Below are positions 26,421-35,304 of a stretch of DNA of 64,000 nucleotides, piece after piece (position 1 is the first letter of the stretch; each line of letters opens with the position of its first letter). The position numbers were made by a program, and so were the translations under genes. The stretch lies in the NCBI GenBank assembly GCA_030430075.1, contig JAUIGN010000008.1:124001-188000 (forward strand). Direction: 5' to 3'. The notes under the pieces were generated by a model. The model did no database searches, was not told where the DNA came from, and saw only the letters and a list, made by a program, of their open reading frames with translations. Source of the stretch: a bacterium (GTDB lineage: Bacteria > Planctomycetota > Planctomycetia > Pirellulales > Pirellulaceae).

Positions 26421-27050
26421 ATGTCCCCTGATGCCGACTTCCCAGACCGTGTCGCCGGGCATCTTGCCAGTCGGCCGGCGGACGGCTTGAATTGCTCCGC
26501 ATTCGCGCCGGCCCATTGCTTTGGGCGGCACCAGGGCCCGCCCTCGCCCGATGCGCGGCAGGCAGCGGTCATGCTCCTCCTCTTTCGTGAGCAAGGTACG
26601 TGGCGAATCCCACTCACGCTGCGTCCCCCGGAGCTGGTCAACCATGGGGGGCAGATCAGTTTCCCCGGCGGACGGATCGAAGCGGGCGAGTCGGTTGAAG
26701 AGGCGGCGCTGCGTGAGCTTCAGGAGGAGCTTGGCATCGAGGCTGCGGGCGTGCGCATTCTGGGGAGACTGTCCCCGGTCTACGTCTTTGCCAGCAACTT
26801 TCTTGTGACCCCGTGTGTCGCCACGGTCGACGGGGTTCCGGAGTTTACGCCCTGCCCGCGCGAGGTTGCCGACCTGATAACGCCGGGCCTGGATTCGCTG
26901 GCCGATCCAGGGGCCCGGAGTTTGATCACGATCGAGCGGCGTGGCCTCCGCTTTGTCGCGCCTTGCATCCGCCACGCGAACCATTGCATCTGGGGCGCGA
27001 CCAGCATGATGCTCGCCGAATTCCTGGAGGTTGCCGAGCGGTCGGCCTGA
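26421..27050 (+). CDS. NUDIX hydrolase, CoA pyrophosphatase-like
   Basis: A 209-residue NUDIX protein. The NUDIX box is complete: GGRIEAGESVEEAALRELQE then ELGI (GX5EX7REUXEEXGU). Just upstream, NHGGQISFPGG is the marker of the CoA diphosphatase branch (NudL/YeaB, human NUDT7/8), which cleaves CoA and acyl-CoA into phosphopantetheine and 3',5'-ADP. The protein starts at ATG 26421 (MSPDADFPDRVAGHL). A helix-rich C-terminus with CIWGATSMMLAEFLE also fits the family. It may help control CoA levels. Confidence 0.88.
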   Translation: MSPDADFPDRVAGHLASRPADGLNCSAFAPAHCFGRHQGPPSPDARQAAVMLLLFREQGTWRIPLTLRPPELVNHGGQISFPGGRIEAGESVEEAALRELQEELGIEAAGVRILGRLSPVYVFASNFLVTPCVATVDGVPEFTPCPREVADLITPGLDSLADPGARSLITIERRGLRFVAPCIRHANHCIWGATSMMLAEFLEVAERSA

Positions 27051-27276
27051 CGGCACTGCCGCCCAGGGGCCGCATCCGCCTGCTCCCGCGGCGGATCACC
27101 GAAAATCCGGAACAATTGGCGGAATTTTGGCGAACCCGCAGCCTCATCTGGCGACTTGGCTACGTCCATGATAAGCCGCCTATGGGCCGCATTGCGACGC
27201 CGATATATTGAACGTATCAGGGGCCGGAGTGGCTCGCCTTCGTACCAAGTGTCCTGCAACTTACGGCAGACGATCC

Positions 27277-28290
27277 ATGATTCGAGTCGCAATTCTCGGT
27301 GCCACCGGCTACACCGCGTTGGAGTTGATCAAGATTCTTTTGCGGCATCCCGAGGTTGAGATCACGGTCCTGACCAGCCGGCAGGAAGGCAGCCCCCACG
27401 TCTCCTCGATTCATCCGCAACTCAGCGACCGGTTGGATCTCTGTCTGGAGAATACGGATCCGGCTTCGGTCGCCGAACGCGTGGATTGCGTGTTTTGTTG
27501 CCTGCCCCATGCCGCATCCGCGGCCACCATCATGCAGTTGCTCAACCACAATGTCAAAGTGATCGACTTCAGTGCCGATTATCGTCTGCGCGACCAGGCG
27601 ACCTATGACCAATGGTATGGCGGCCCGCACCCCGATCCGGACCGGCTGGGGCAAGTCGTTTACGGCTTGCCGGAATTGTTCGCGGAGGAGATCCCGACCG
27701 CCGAACTGATCGCCAACCCCGGTTGTTACAGCAGCACTTCCATTCTCGGATTGGCTCCGTTGCTGCGGGCCGCGATGATCGATCCGACGAGCATTATTAT
27801 TGATGCCAAGAGCGGCGTTTCTGGTGCAGGCCGTGCGCCGAAGCTGGGCACGCTCTTTCCGGAATGCAATGAGAGCCTGTCGGCGTACGCGGTGGGAGCC
27901 CACCGGCACGAGCCGGAGATAAATCAGGTCTTGTCCCACGCCTGCCACCAGGAAGTGCGGGTTCTCTTCACGCCGCACCTGGTTCCGATGGACCGGGGCA
28001 TTCTGTGTTCGATCTATGCCGAGCCGACCGGGACGTGTTCCGTTGACGAGTTGATGCAGGCATTCCGGCACTTCTACGAGGACCAACCGTTTATTCGGAT
28101 TGTTGATCACCTACCGGCGACAAAGCATGTCAGCGGCACGAACTTTTGTGATATCACGGTGCGCGTTGCCGGTGGCCGCGTGATCGTGCTCGCTTGCACC
28201 GACAACCTTATCAAGGGGGCCTCCGGCGTGGCGGTCCAGAACTTCAACCTGATGCATGATTTCGAGCAAACGACCGGCTTCGAGGCCTGA
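27277..28290 (+). CDS. argC: N-acetyl-gamma-glutamyl-phosphate reductase
   Basis: Third step of arginine synthesis: NADPH-dependent reduction of N-acetylglutamyl phosphate to the semialdehyde. The 337-residue protein starts [17 protein letters not shown], the Rossmann loop; ATG 27277 is chosen because the frame upstream of it is not conserved. Catalytic Cys150 is in NPGCYSS, and KSGVSGAGR and HRHEPEI match the active-site regions. The next gene is argJ, 121 bases downstream in the same direction. Confidence 0.96.
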   Translation: MIRVAILGATGYTALELIKILLRHPEVEITVLTSRQEGSPHVSSIHPQLSDRLDLCLENTDPASVAERVDCVFCCLPHAASAATIMQLLNHNVKVIDFSADYRLRDQATYDQWYGGPHPDPDRLGQVVYGLPELFAEEIPTAELIANPGCYSSTSILGLAPLLRAAMIDPTSIIIDAKSGVSGAGRAPKLGTLFPECNESLSAYAVGAHRHEPEINQVLSHACHQEVRVLFTPHLVPMDRGILCSIYAEPTGTCSVDELMQAFRHFYEDQPFIRIVDHLPATKHVSGTNFCDITVRVAGGRVIVLACTDNLIKGASGVAVQNFNLMHDFEQTTGFEA

Positions 28291-28396
28291 GGCGGCCGGC
28301 GGTCGGAAGCCCTGCCTGTCGCGGAACGCCATGTGCCCCACCTGCCTGAGACACGTCATCCACCGTTTCCGCATCGCGTCTACAGTTTTCTAAGAC

Positions 28397-28402
28397 AAGG
28401 AG
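28397..28402 (+). promoter_or_regulatory. Ribosome binding site fixing argJ GTG start
   Basis: AAGGAG with 9-base spacing before GTG 28412. Confidence 0.75.
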
Positions 28403-28411
28403 TCATCATCG

Positions 28412-29608
28412 GTGAAGCTGCCCGCCGTGCCCCAAGGTTTCCGACTTGCCGGAGCCGCCTGCGGAATCAAGTCCGACCCGAACCGTGAGGACGTCACCCT
28501 GATCGTCTGTGAGGACGAGGCGGTAGCCGCCGGAGTCTACACGACGAATCTGGTCCACGCGTCGGCGGTCGCCCTGAATCGTGCCAAGACCCCTTTCGAA
28601 AGTTGCCGAGTGGTGGTGGTCAGTTCGGGCAACGCCAACACCTGCACGGGTGAACGGGGGGGCCGTGATTCCAGGGAGATGCTCGAGCTGGCCGCGGCCG
28701 CCTGTGGTGCCCGAGCGGACCAGGCCCTGGTCATGTCCACCGGAATCATTGGGGTCTTTTTGCCGATGGACAAGGTCCGTGCCGGGATCGCCGCGGCGGC
28801 GACGAAGCTCGGCTGCGACGATGCCGCGTTGGCCTCCGCCGCACGCGGCTTCACGACCACCGACAAGTTCGAAAAGGTCGCCGGGCGCGTCGTCGAGATT
28901 AGTGGGGCGGAAGTCCGCATAACGGGCATCGCCAAGGGGGCAGGGATGATCGCGCCGAACATGGCGACCATGTTGGCCACCATCATGACCGACGCGTCAC
29001 TCACGCCGGACGACGCCCAGGCAAGTCTTCGTCAGGCTGCCGACGTCAGCTTCAACGCGATCAGTGTCGATGGGCACATGAGTACCAGCGACACCGTCTT
29101 GTTGCTGGCCAGCGGCCGGCAATCGGCCGCGCCGCTGGCCGGAGAAGACCTGGCCACCTTCCAGCGTGCGCTCGACGAGGTCTGCGTCGAACTCGCCAAG
29201 ATGATCCCGGCTGACGGCGAGGGCGCCTCGCACCTGATCGCCCTGCACGTCCGTGGTTGCCGAACGCAGCCGGAGGCTCAGCAGATTGCCAGGAAGGTTG
29301 GCGAAAGCGCTTTGGTCAAGACGGCCATCGCCGGATCCGATCCGAATTGGGGAAGAATCGTATCGGCAGCCGGGCAGGCCGGGGTGCCATTCGATCCGGC
29401 CGGGATGAGCCTGGCGATGAACGGACACACGATCTTCCAGGATGGGGAACCGGTCCCCTTCGACGCGGCGGCCGTTTCCGCATCCATCAAGGGCCGGCCG
29501 GAGACGCTGGTCGAACTTACCTTTTCCGAAGGCACCGCCGAGACCCGTTTTTGGGCCAGCGATCTGACGGTCGACTACGTCGTTTTCAACTCGGAGTACA
29601 CGACCTGA
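28412..29608 (+). CDS. argJ: Ornithine acetyltransferase / N-acetylglutamate synthase
   Basis: Bifunctional or monofunctional ArgJ that moves the acetyl group from N-acetylornithine to glutamate, closing the cyclic arginine pathway. 398 residues, GTG start with AAGGAG upstream. The autoproteolytic site is clear: KGAGMIAPNMATMLA, with the nucleophile Thr at about residue 186 after Ala. Other matches are SSGNANTCTG, MSTGIIG and the C-terminal SDLTVDYVVFNSEYTT. Pairing with argC suggests an arginine operon; other arg genes are not in the window. Confidence 0.96.
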   Translation: MKLPAVPQGFRLAGAACGIKSDPNREDVTLIVCEDEAVAAGVYTTNLVHASAVALNRAKTPFESCRVVVVSSGNANTCTGERGGRDSREMLELAAAACGARADQALVMSTGIIGVFLPMDKVRAGIAAAATKLGCDDAALASAARGFTTTDKFEKVAGRVVEISGAEVRITGIAKGAGMIAPNMATMLATIMTDASLTPDDAQASLRQAADVSFNAISVDGHMSTSDTVLLLASGRQSAAPLAGEDLATFQRALDEVCVELAKMIPADGEGASHLIALHVRGCRTQPEAQQIARKVGESALVKTAIAGSDPNWGRIVSAAGQAGVPFDPAGMSLAMNGHTIFQDGEPVPFDAAAVSASIKGRPETLVELTFSEGTAETRFWASDLTVDYVVFNSEYTT

Positions 29609-29704
29609 GCGAATCCGTACGACCCGCGTGGACCATGGACTACAATGGACGGAATGAGCAGCAATCGTCGAAGTTGCCGGGGCGTCGTCGGATCGGAGTC
29701 GTAA

Positions 29705-31558
29705 ATGATACTGCTGGCCCAACTGGGACCATTCATCGAAGATCACTGGCACATTGTGCTGATTGCCGCGGTCTTCTTTGCAGTCCAACTGTTTCTTTGT
29801 TCGCGGTTGATGCGCCGCATCAAGGCGCAGCGACGGATGCTGGCGACGCTCCAGGCGAACCTGGCGGAAGGCGGCGACGGACGCACGGCAGCCGGCGGTA
29901 AGGAGGTCGCTTTTCCCTGGCTGCATTGGGTGACCGGTGTGTTTCCCGGCGGTAGCAAGACGCCAGGCAATTACACCCGCGACGATGTCCTTCAGGAGTT
30001 GGACACGCGGATCGCAGGAAGTTCGGATTACATGCTCCTGCAACGGCTGGGTGTGGTGGCGCCGCTGTTGGGGGTGATCCTCACGGTTGCCGGTTTCGCC
30101 TGGTTGGAGGTTCCAGAGGAGACCGAGTCGCTGGGAGATATTCTGTTTGCCGTGATGCCGCTGGTGGCCGGGGTCGGGGCGGGAGCGATCCTGGCGTTCA
30201 TCAATCAGTTTCTGCTGCACCTGGCCGGAAACAGCGCCGAGGCATTACGGATTGCGGCCCGCAACTGGTTCGACGCGGCGATTTGGAGCGGAATCGGGCT
30301 CGATACGCAGGCCGCCACGATCAAAGCCATTCATGCAATCGAGTCGATGGCCGATTCCATTGCCAGTTCCGTCGCCCAGCACGACGCCAGTACCGAGCGG
30401 CTGGTTGCCACCACCGCCTCCATGCAGCAGGCGGGGGCGGCCTTGGAAGCTGCGGCCGGTGCATTTGGCGACCAGATGAACGGAATTCCAGCGGCGCTGA
30501 CCAGTCTCCACGAAACCACCGCCTCGACGGCGGAAGCCCTGCAGCAACTGATTCCGGTAGGCAAGCGCGCTATTGCCGGCCTGGACGTTTCGGTATCCGC
30601 TTTTCGCACGGCCGTGGAAGACGAATTCGTCGCCGCCGCCTCGCTGCATCATCAGGTGGTCGAGCGAGTTGGCGAGTCGGTGGTGCGGCTCGACGAATCG
30701 ACCGAGTACCTGCGGGGAGGTGCGGAAGAGCTGAAAACCACGGCGCAGTCTCAGCAGGAAGCGTTTGTCGCGATGAACAAGACGTTGCACGATCGGCTTG
30801 TTCCGGCCCACGAAACGCTGTTCGCAGGCGTTGGCGAACTGACTGAAGAAATGACCGCCTTTCGCACCGCGGTCGAATCGCTGTCCGGTAATGTGACGAC
30901 GATTGCGGCGGAATTCGCCGGCGCGGCAGGGCAGCTCGAACCGGCCATCCAGTCATTCAAGTCCGCGGTGGACGGCCAGTTTAGCGACAGCACGTCCCGG
31001 CACGCAGCCAACCTGACGATGTTGAACGAAAGCGTCGATGCGATTCGGCAGAGTGCTGATACGCTGGCCACGGGCGCCCGTGTTTTGGAGTCGATGATGT
31101 CGGAGCAGGCTGATCTGCAGCGGGAACTGGCTCCGACCCGGGAGCTGATTCAACAGACGGTCGCCAAAATGGGCGCGGTGGGCGACGCCTTGCACCGTTC
31201 GCTGGACGAGGTTTCGCCGGGCCAGCGAACGCTGCGGGAGGCATCCGATTCCTTTGCGGACTCGGCGGCGCAGCTATCGATCTTTGTCGAATCGTTGGTT
31301 CCCGTCGCTGGGCAACTCAGGGATCTCGACGCGACGCTGGCGCGGCTGAAAGGAACGGTCGAGACCATCCAAGACTTCAGTAAGCTCGATTTGGATGTGG
31401 AACAACTGGCCGGCATTCTGGCCCAGGCCGCCACGGTTGCCGAGGCCATTAGCGAGTTACCCGACCAGGTCCGCGAGATCCTGGAGGAATTGGTGGCCGC
31501 TCATCATGACGGGCAATCCAAAGCGCCGGTGATGGGCTGGCTGCGGAGCCGTCCTTGA
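29705..31558 (+). CDS. TolQ/MotA/ExbB-like channel protein with long helical tail
   Basis: A 617-residue membrane protein. Transmembrane segments lie at about 15-35 (HIVLIAAVFFAVQLFLC), 113-134 (QRLGVVAPLLGVILTVAGF) and 146-172 (LFAVMPLVAGVGAGAILAFI). The last two match the MotA/TolQ/ExbB proton channel pattern, in which the G-P-LLG-T motif and the A-GxGxA-I helix line the pore. Residues 190-617 are an extended, largely alpha-helical tail with repeated SxxxFxxAVE segments, reminiscent of the tail of ZorA. GGAG 7 bases before ATG supports the start. The vWA protein at 31823 is the probable partner. Role unknown; a proton-driven force generator is inference. Confidence 0.8.
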   Translation: MILLAQLGPFIEDHWHIVLIAAVFFAVQLFLCSRLMRRIKAQRRMLATLQANLAEGGDGRTAAGGKEVAFPWLHWVTGVFPGGSKTPGNYTRDDVLQELDTRIAGSSDYMLLQRLGVVAPLLGVILTVAGFAWLEVPEETESLGDILFAVMPLVAGVGAGAILAFINQFLLHLAGNSAEALRIAARNWFDAAIWSGIGLDTQAATIKAIHAIESMADSIASSVAQHDASTERLVATTASMQQAGAALEAAAGAFGDQMNGIPAALTSLHETTASTAEALQQLIPVGKRAIAGLDVSVSAFRTAVEDEFVAAASLHHQVVERVGESVVRLDESTEYLRGGAEELKTTAQSQQEAFVAMNKTLHDRLVPAHETLFAGVGELTEEMTAFRTAVESLSGNVTTIAAEFAGAAGQLEPAIQSFKSAVDGQFSDSTSRHAANLTMLNESVDAIRQSADTLATGARVLESMMSEQADLQRELAPTRELIQQTVAKMGAVGDALHRSLDEVSPGQRTLREASDSFADSAAQLSIFVESLVPVAGQLRDLDATLARLKGTVETIQDFSKLDLDVEQLAGILAQAATVAEAISELPDQVREILEELVAAHHDGQSKAPVMGWLRSRP

Positions 31559-31584
31559 GGCCGCGGAGCTGATTGGCAGTACGG

Positions 31585-31616
31585 TAGGTCATGCAGAGCA
31601 TGACGTAGGGAAGTGC
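31585..31616 (-). repeat. Family B palindromic repeat, copy 2
   Basis: GTCATGCAGAGCATGAC (31588-31604). The flank GGAAGTGCGG on the right is the reverse complement of the left flank at 15.53 kb, so this copy is inverted. Confidence 0.75.
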
Positions 31617-31648
31617 GGAATCCAATGGAACGGTATTGACGATAACGC

Positions 31649-31686
31649 GGATAATTCATTCGCCGTCGGGCGTTAGCCCAGGTTCC
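31649..31686 (+). repeat. Dispersed repeat family A, copy 4
   Basis: ATTCATTCGCCGTCGGGCGT then TAGCCCAGGTTCC. A few changes from consensus. Confidence 0.7.
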
Positions 31687-31822
31687 TTGAGTGGCTGCGA
31701 TACGCGGCGCTTTGGGCATGGGTGCCGCAAACGACTGCGACACAGCGGCGTGCACAGAACGGTTTTTCGTTTATGAATCATCCGGGCTCGAGTCACGTTT
31801 GGCGAATTGCGGGAGGAGCGTG

Positions 31823-33289
31823 ATGCAACTCGAACGGGCGACTTCCACCAATAGTGAGGCAGGCCTGGCCGGCTGGATCTCCAGTAACGACGTCACCCTG
31901 TTTACCATGATCCTGGTCGTCATTGTGGCCCTGTTTCTGCATATTCAACTGACCCGCGGGCAGGATGAGTATGAGCAGTTGAGCAACGCCAACGAGTCGT
32001 TGCATGCCAATTTGGGGATGGCCAAGTCAGAGCGTGATCAATTGACAGATCAGTTGCGGGATCGTGACCAGACACTGGCCACCACGCGAGAAAACCTGCT
32101 GCTCACGCAGCAAGAACGCGACCGGCTCAATCAACAACTGTTGGACGCAGCCCGACGGATCGCCAACCTGGACAAGACGATTGCCGCGATCAGCACGGAG
32201 AAGGCGAGCCTGGAGACGGATGCGGCCGCCCTGAAACAGCGGCGGACGGAACTGGAAGCGGACAAGGCCCGGCTGTCACAGCGGGTGGAGACGCTGACCA
32301 GCGATACGACCAGTCTGGCCGACGAGAAGAAATCGCTGACCGAACGGATGGCCGAGTTGGCGACCCAGCTTGAAGCGAAGCTCGAATCACTGACGGCAGT
32401 CGAAGCAGAGCGAGAGCGCTTGCGCAAACAGAGCGACCAATTGGACGCCATTGTCGCGACGCTCGAAAAGAAGCTGGCCGCCGCGGGGACCGAACTGAGT
32501 AGCGTGCGGGCCGAGGCTGGTGAAACCGCATTGTCCTACCAGCAGCGGATCACCGCGCTGGAGAAGACGGCCGATGATGAGGCACGGCGGGCGGAAGACT
32601 ACCTGGCCCGACTGCGGCGTGCGGCGGAGATCTTTCAGGGCCTGAAGAAGTCAAACGCCAATTTGGAGTCGCAACTGGTGGGGGCCCAGCAACGATTCGA
32701 GCGGCAGCTGAAGATGGAGACCACCGTCAATCGCAAGCTGGTCGGCATCAACGGCAAGCTGAAACGCGTGGCCCTCCTGTTCGATGCCTCGGGCAGCATG
32801 AAGCAAAAGGACGACGAGGACGGGGCCGACCGCTGGCAGGAGGCGCAGGAGATCGCCAGCACCTGGCTGGGCCACCTGGACCTGGACGAGTGCGTATTGA
32901 TCGTCTTTTCGTCGGACGTGCGGACGTTTCCCAGCGACGGCCGCCTGGCCAAGATCCAGGGACCGGCCGGTGATGCCAATCGCGCCCAGTTGATGGCCCA
33001 GCTGAACTCGGTGGAACCGGAAGGGTGGACGAACACCCTGGAGGCTTTGAAAAAGGCCTATTCGTACGACGGTATCGACACGATCTTGTTGTTCTCTGAC
33101 GGTGCCCCGACGTTTGCGAATTCGGGCCGCTTCGATCCCGAGGTGGCCCAGCAAATTTACACGTTGTGCCGATCGCACGCGGAGATCCCGGTCAACACGG
33201 TGGGGCTCGGCAACTACTTCGATCAAAACCTGTCGACCTTCCTGCGGACCGTGGCCTCCGTCTCAGGCGGCACGTTCCGGGGCCGCTAA
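31823..33289 (+). CDS. TM - coiled-coil - von Willebrand A protein
   Basis: A 488-residue protein: short N-terminus, one transmembrane helix at 24-43 (LFTMILVVIVALFLHIQL) with Asp23 at its cytoplasmic edge as in ExbD/TolR/MotB, then about 265 residues of Gln/Glu/Arg/Lys-rich coiled coil, and a C-terminal vWA domain (about 315-488). The metal-ion-dependent adhesion site is visible as DASGS (321-325), with WTNTLEAL and LLFSDGAPT supplying the other two conserved positions. GGGAGGAG at 31811-31818 fixes ATG 31823. Instead of the peptidoglycan-binding domain of MotB or ZorB it carries vWA. Predicted partner: the upstream TolQ-like protein; role inferred, not shown. Confidence 0.82.
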   Translation: MQLERATSTNSEAGLAGWISSNDVTLFTMILVVIVALFLHIQLTRGQDEYEQLSNANESLHANLGMAKSERDQLTDQLRDRDQTLATTRENLLLTQQERDRLNQQLLDAARRIANLDKTIAAISTEKASLETDAAALKQRRTELEADKARLSQRVETLTSDTTSLADEKKSLTERMAELATQLEAKLESLTAVEAERERLRKQSDQLDAIVATLEKKLAAAGTELSSVRAEAGETALSYQQRITALEKTADDEARRAEDYLARLRRAAEIFQGLKKSNANLESQLVGAQQRFERQLKMETTVNRKLVGINGKLKRVALLFDASGSMKQKDDEDGADRWQEAQEIASTWLGHLDLDECVLIVFSSDVRTFPSDGRLAKIQGPAGDANRAQLMAQLNSVEPEGWTNTLEALKKAYSYDGIDTILLFSDGAPTFANSGRFDPEVAQQIYTLCRSHAEIPVNTVGLGNYFDQNLSTFLRTVASVSGGTFRGR

Positions 33290-33691
33290 CACAACAGCTC
33301 AGCCGCGTGTCTCCCACCAACTGCCCGGCGCAGGTCGCTTCGTTTCCGCTCCGTGCGGGTCGCTTCCTTACTGCTCCGTGCGGGTCGCTTCCTTACTGCT
33401 CGGCGCGGGTCGCTTCCTTACTGCTCGGCGCGGGTCTCTGACCCCGCCGAAACCGCCGACCGAAGGTCTCCCCTTCCCCATTTCCATCGCATTCCCGGGG
33501 AGCGATTCAAACGAGCATTCGCAGGTTCCGTGGTACGGGCCTTTGAACAGTGGTTGCAGGGGCTACCTGCGCGCCGCCCAACCACGTGACGTGACGCACA
33601 GATGACCGACGGAGGGGCGGACGCACGCGGCTCGCACGTCACCCGCCGCCACCTCCAGTAGGCCAAGGGCCACTCAATGGCCGCTCGATGC
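33290..33691. other. Convergent gap with hairpin-rich repeats
   Basis: A 402-base stretch between the converging vWA and PQQ-like genes. It holds the family D-related 25-bp array and no supported gene. Confidence 0.6.
33348..33470. repeat. Family D tandem repeat, 25-bp units
   Basis: Four units beginning GCTCCGTGCGGGTCGCTTCC at 33348, 33373, 33398 and 33423 (25-bp spacing); the last runs into GGGTCTCTGACCCCGCCG and CGACCGAAGGTCTCC, matching the array at 54.9-55.2 kb. Confidence 0.8.
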
Positions 33692-34960
33692 TCACGGTGC
33701 GACCAAGGTAACGCACTTGAGCGTGCCGCCGTTACCCTGATTGTCCCGAAAGAGAAAGCGTCCGTTGCTGTAGGCGGGCAGCGCGCGGGTGATCTGGTTC
33801 GAGAGTTGAGCGCTGGCCAGTGGCTGGTAGCCGACGGGCGAAGCGGGGGCCAGGACCAGTCTCCCCTGATTGGTCCACAACAGCAGGTGGTCGCCGACGA
33901 GAATCGTGTGGGCGACTCCGAAGCCGGGAGCCGTCCATTTCACCTGGCCGGTATTGGCTTCGATGCATCGCAGCTCGCCGTTGGCGAAGTCTTCCCGACC
34001 GTGGGTTCCGTAGAGGTGCCCGTCGTGGTGGACGCACGTTGAATACTGGCTGGACATGGTCGTGTCGTTGGCCCACACCTGGACGGCCGAATTTCGCGTC
34101 AGCTTTGCCAGGTGTCCACCGACACCGTACGCTGCAGAGACAAACAACCGGTCGTCAAATACCAGCGGGGAGGCGGCGTTGACGGTCGGTCCGCGGGCCC
34201 CGAACGGGAAGCGGAACAGTTCCTTGCCGGTCGCGGGGTCAATCCCCATGGCGTGCATGCGGGTGACGAAGATGACTTGGGATTGGCCGTCGATTCGAGC
34301 GGCGGTCGGCGAGGAATAGCTGGCCCGTTCATCGGTCTGCTTCCAGACGGTCTTGCCGGTCTGAAGATCGAAGGCGACCAGCCCGGCGTCGCGACCGCCG
34401 ACATTCAGCAGCACCTTGTTGTCGGCGACGATTGGCGTGCTCCCGGCACCGAAATAGCTTCCGGGACCCGGGTAATCGGCCTGTGTGTCGCGGGACCACA
34501 ACGGGGTGCCGTCGGAAAACTTGACTGCATGCAGGTGGCCTGCCGCACCGAACACGACCACGCGGTCACCCGTGACCAGGGGAACGCAGCGTGGGCCGGT
34601 GTCGGAGTTGTATCCGCCCGAATAGGTTGCCGGAAAATCGGCAGTCCATGCCGACTTGCCGGTGGCGAGTTCAATGGCTTCGACCCGTTCGATCTCGCCG
34701 ACCCGATGAAATACGATCACTCGGTCGCCCACGACGGCGGGACCGGCGTATCCGCTGCCGATCGGGAACGACCAGTTCACCGGTGGGCCCTCGGCCGGCC
34801 AGGCCTTGAGGGGCCTTTCGTCGACCGCGGTACCGTTTCGCTGCGGGCCCAGGATCTGGGGCCAATCGCCGCCGTAGCAGGAGGACGCGAGGAAGTGGCT
34901 GCCGCCGCAGGCCAGGAACAGCGCGGCCAGGACGGGGATGGAGCGGGGAACCAGGGGCAT
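33692..34960 (-). CDS. Secreted PQQ-like beta-propeller protein
   Basis: A 422-residue protein, ATG 34960, with a signal peptide (SIPVLAALFLACGGSHFLA, cleavage near SSCYGGDWP). The body consists of quinoprotein-type propeller blades: GYAGPAVVGDRVIVF, IELATGKSAWTADF, CVPLVTGDRVVVFGA, GLVAFDLQTGKTVWKQTD, IEANTGQVKWTAP. The opening GDWPQILGPQRNGTAV is the usual beginning of planctomycete PQQ-like (outer membrane assembly BamB-like) proteins. No PQQ or metal-binding residues are clearly present, so a binding or scaffold role is more likely than dehydrogenase activity. Confidence 0.88.
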   Translation of the reverse strand: MPLVPRSIPVLAALFLACGGSHFLASSCYGGDWPQILGPQRNGTAVDERPLKAWPAEGPPVNWSFPIGSGYAGPAVVGDRVIVFHRVGEIERVEAIELATGKSAWTADFPATYSGGYNSDTGPRCVPLVTGDRVVVFGAAGHLHAVKFSDGTPLWSRDTQADYPGPGSYFGAGSTPIVADNKVLLNVGGRDAGLVAFDLQTGKTVWKQTDERASYSSPTAARIDGQSQVIFVTRMHAMGIDPATGKELFRFPFGARGPTVNAASPLVFDDRLFVSAAYGVGGHLAKLTRNSAVQVWANDTTMSSQYSTCVHHDGHLYGTHGREDFANGELRCIEANTGQVKWTAPGFGVAHTILVGDHLLLWTNQGRLVLAPASPVGYQPLASAQLSNQITRALPAYSNGRFLFRDNQGNGGTLKCVTLVAP

Positions 34961-35304
34961 GGAAGTTCTCGTGGCGTCAGAGGAAGTCGAAGGAAACCGT
35001 GGCGGGGAGCATTGACCGCGCGTGGGGGACATGCCGTCATCGTAACGTGGCAGGGCCGTCGCCAAAAAGGGAATGTGCCAATTTCTGGCTCGCTGCTGCT
35101 GGTCGCTTGCCGCAACATGCAACCACCGTTCCGGCATGTGATGGCTGTGTTTCGACGTTCGCTGCCGGACGGCCGGAGTGCCCCAATACAATTCGCCGCG
35201 ATTGGAGTACAATACGAGAGGTTCGTCAAGTTGTCCGAGATCGATCGCGGTCTCTTGCTCCCTCAACGGTCTTTCCCACCCCCAACGGATTGTTCGGTGG
35301 AATC
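34961..35304. other. Gap between divergent genes
   Basis: 344 bases between the PQQ-like gene and the arrestin-like membrane gene. No supported gene or RNA; both promoters should lie here but no consensus was identified. Confidence 0.45.

Noticed and set aside
29705..33289. Zorya anti-phage system
   Set aside because: ZorA-like pore and tail are present, but the partner lacks the OmpA-like domain of ZorB and no ZorC, ZorD or ZorE gene adjoins; neighbours are argJ and a PQQ-like protein.
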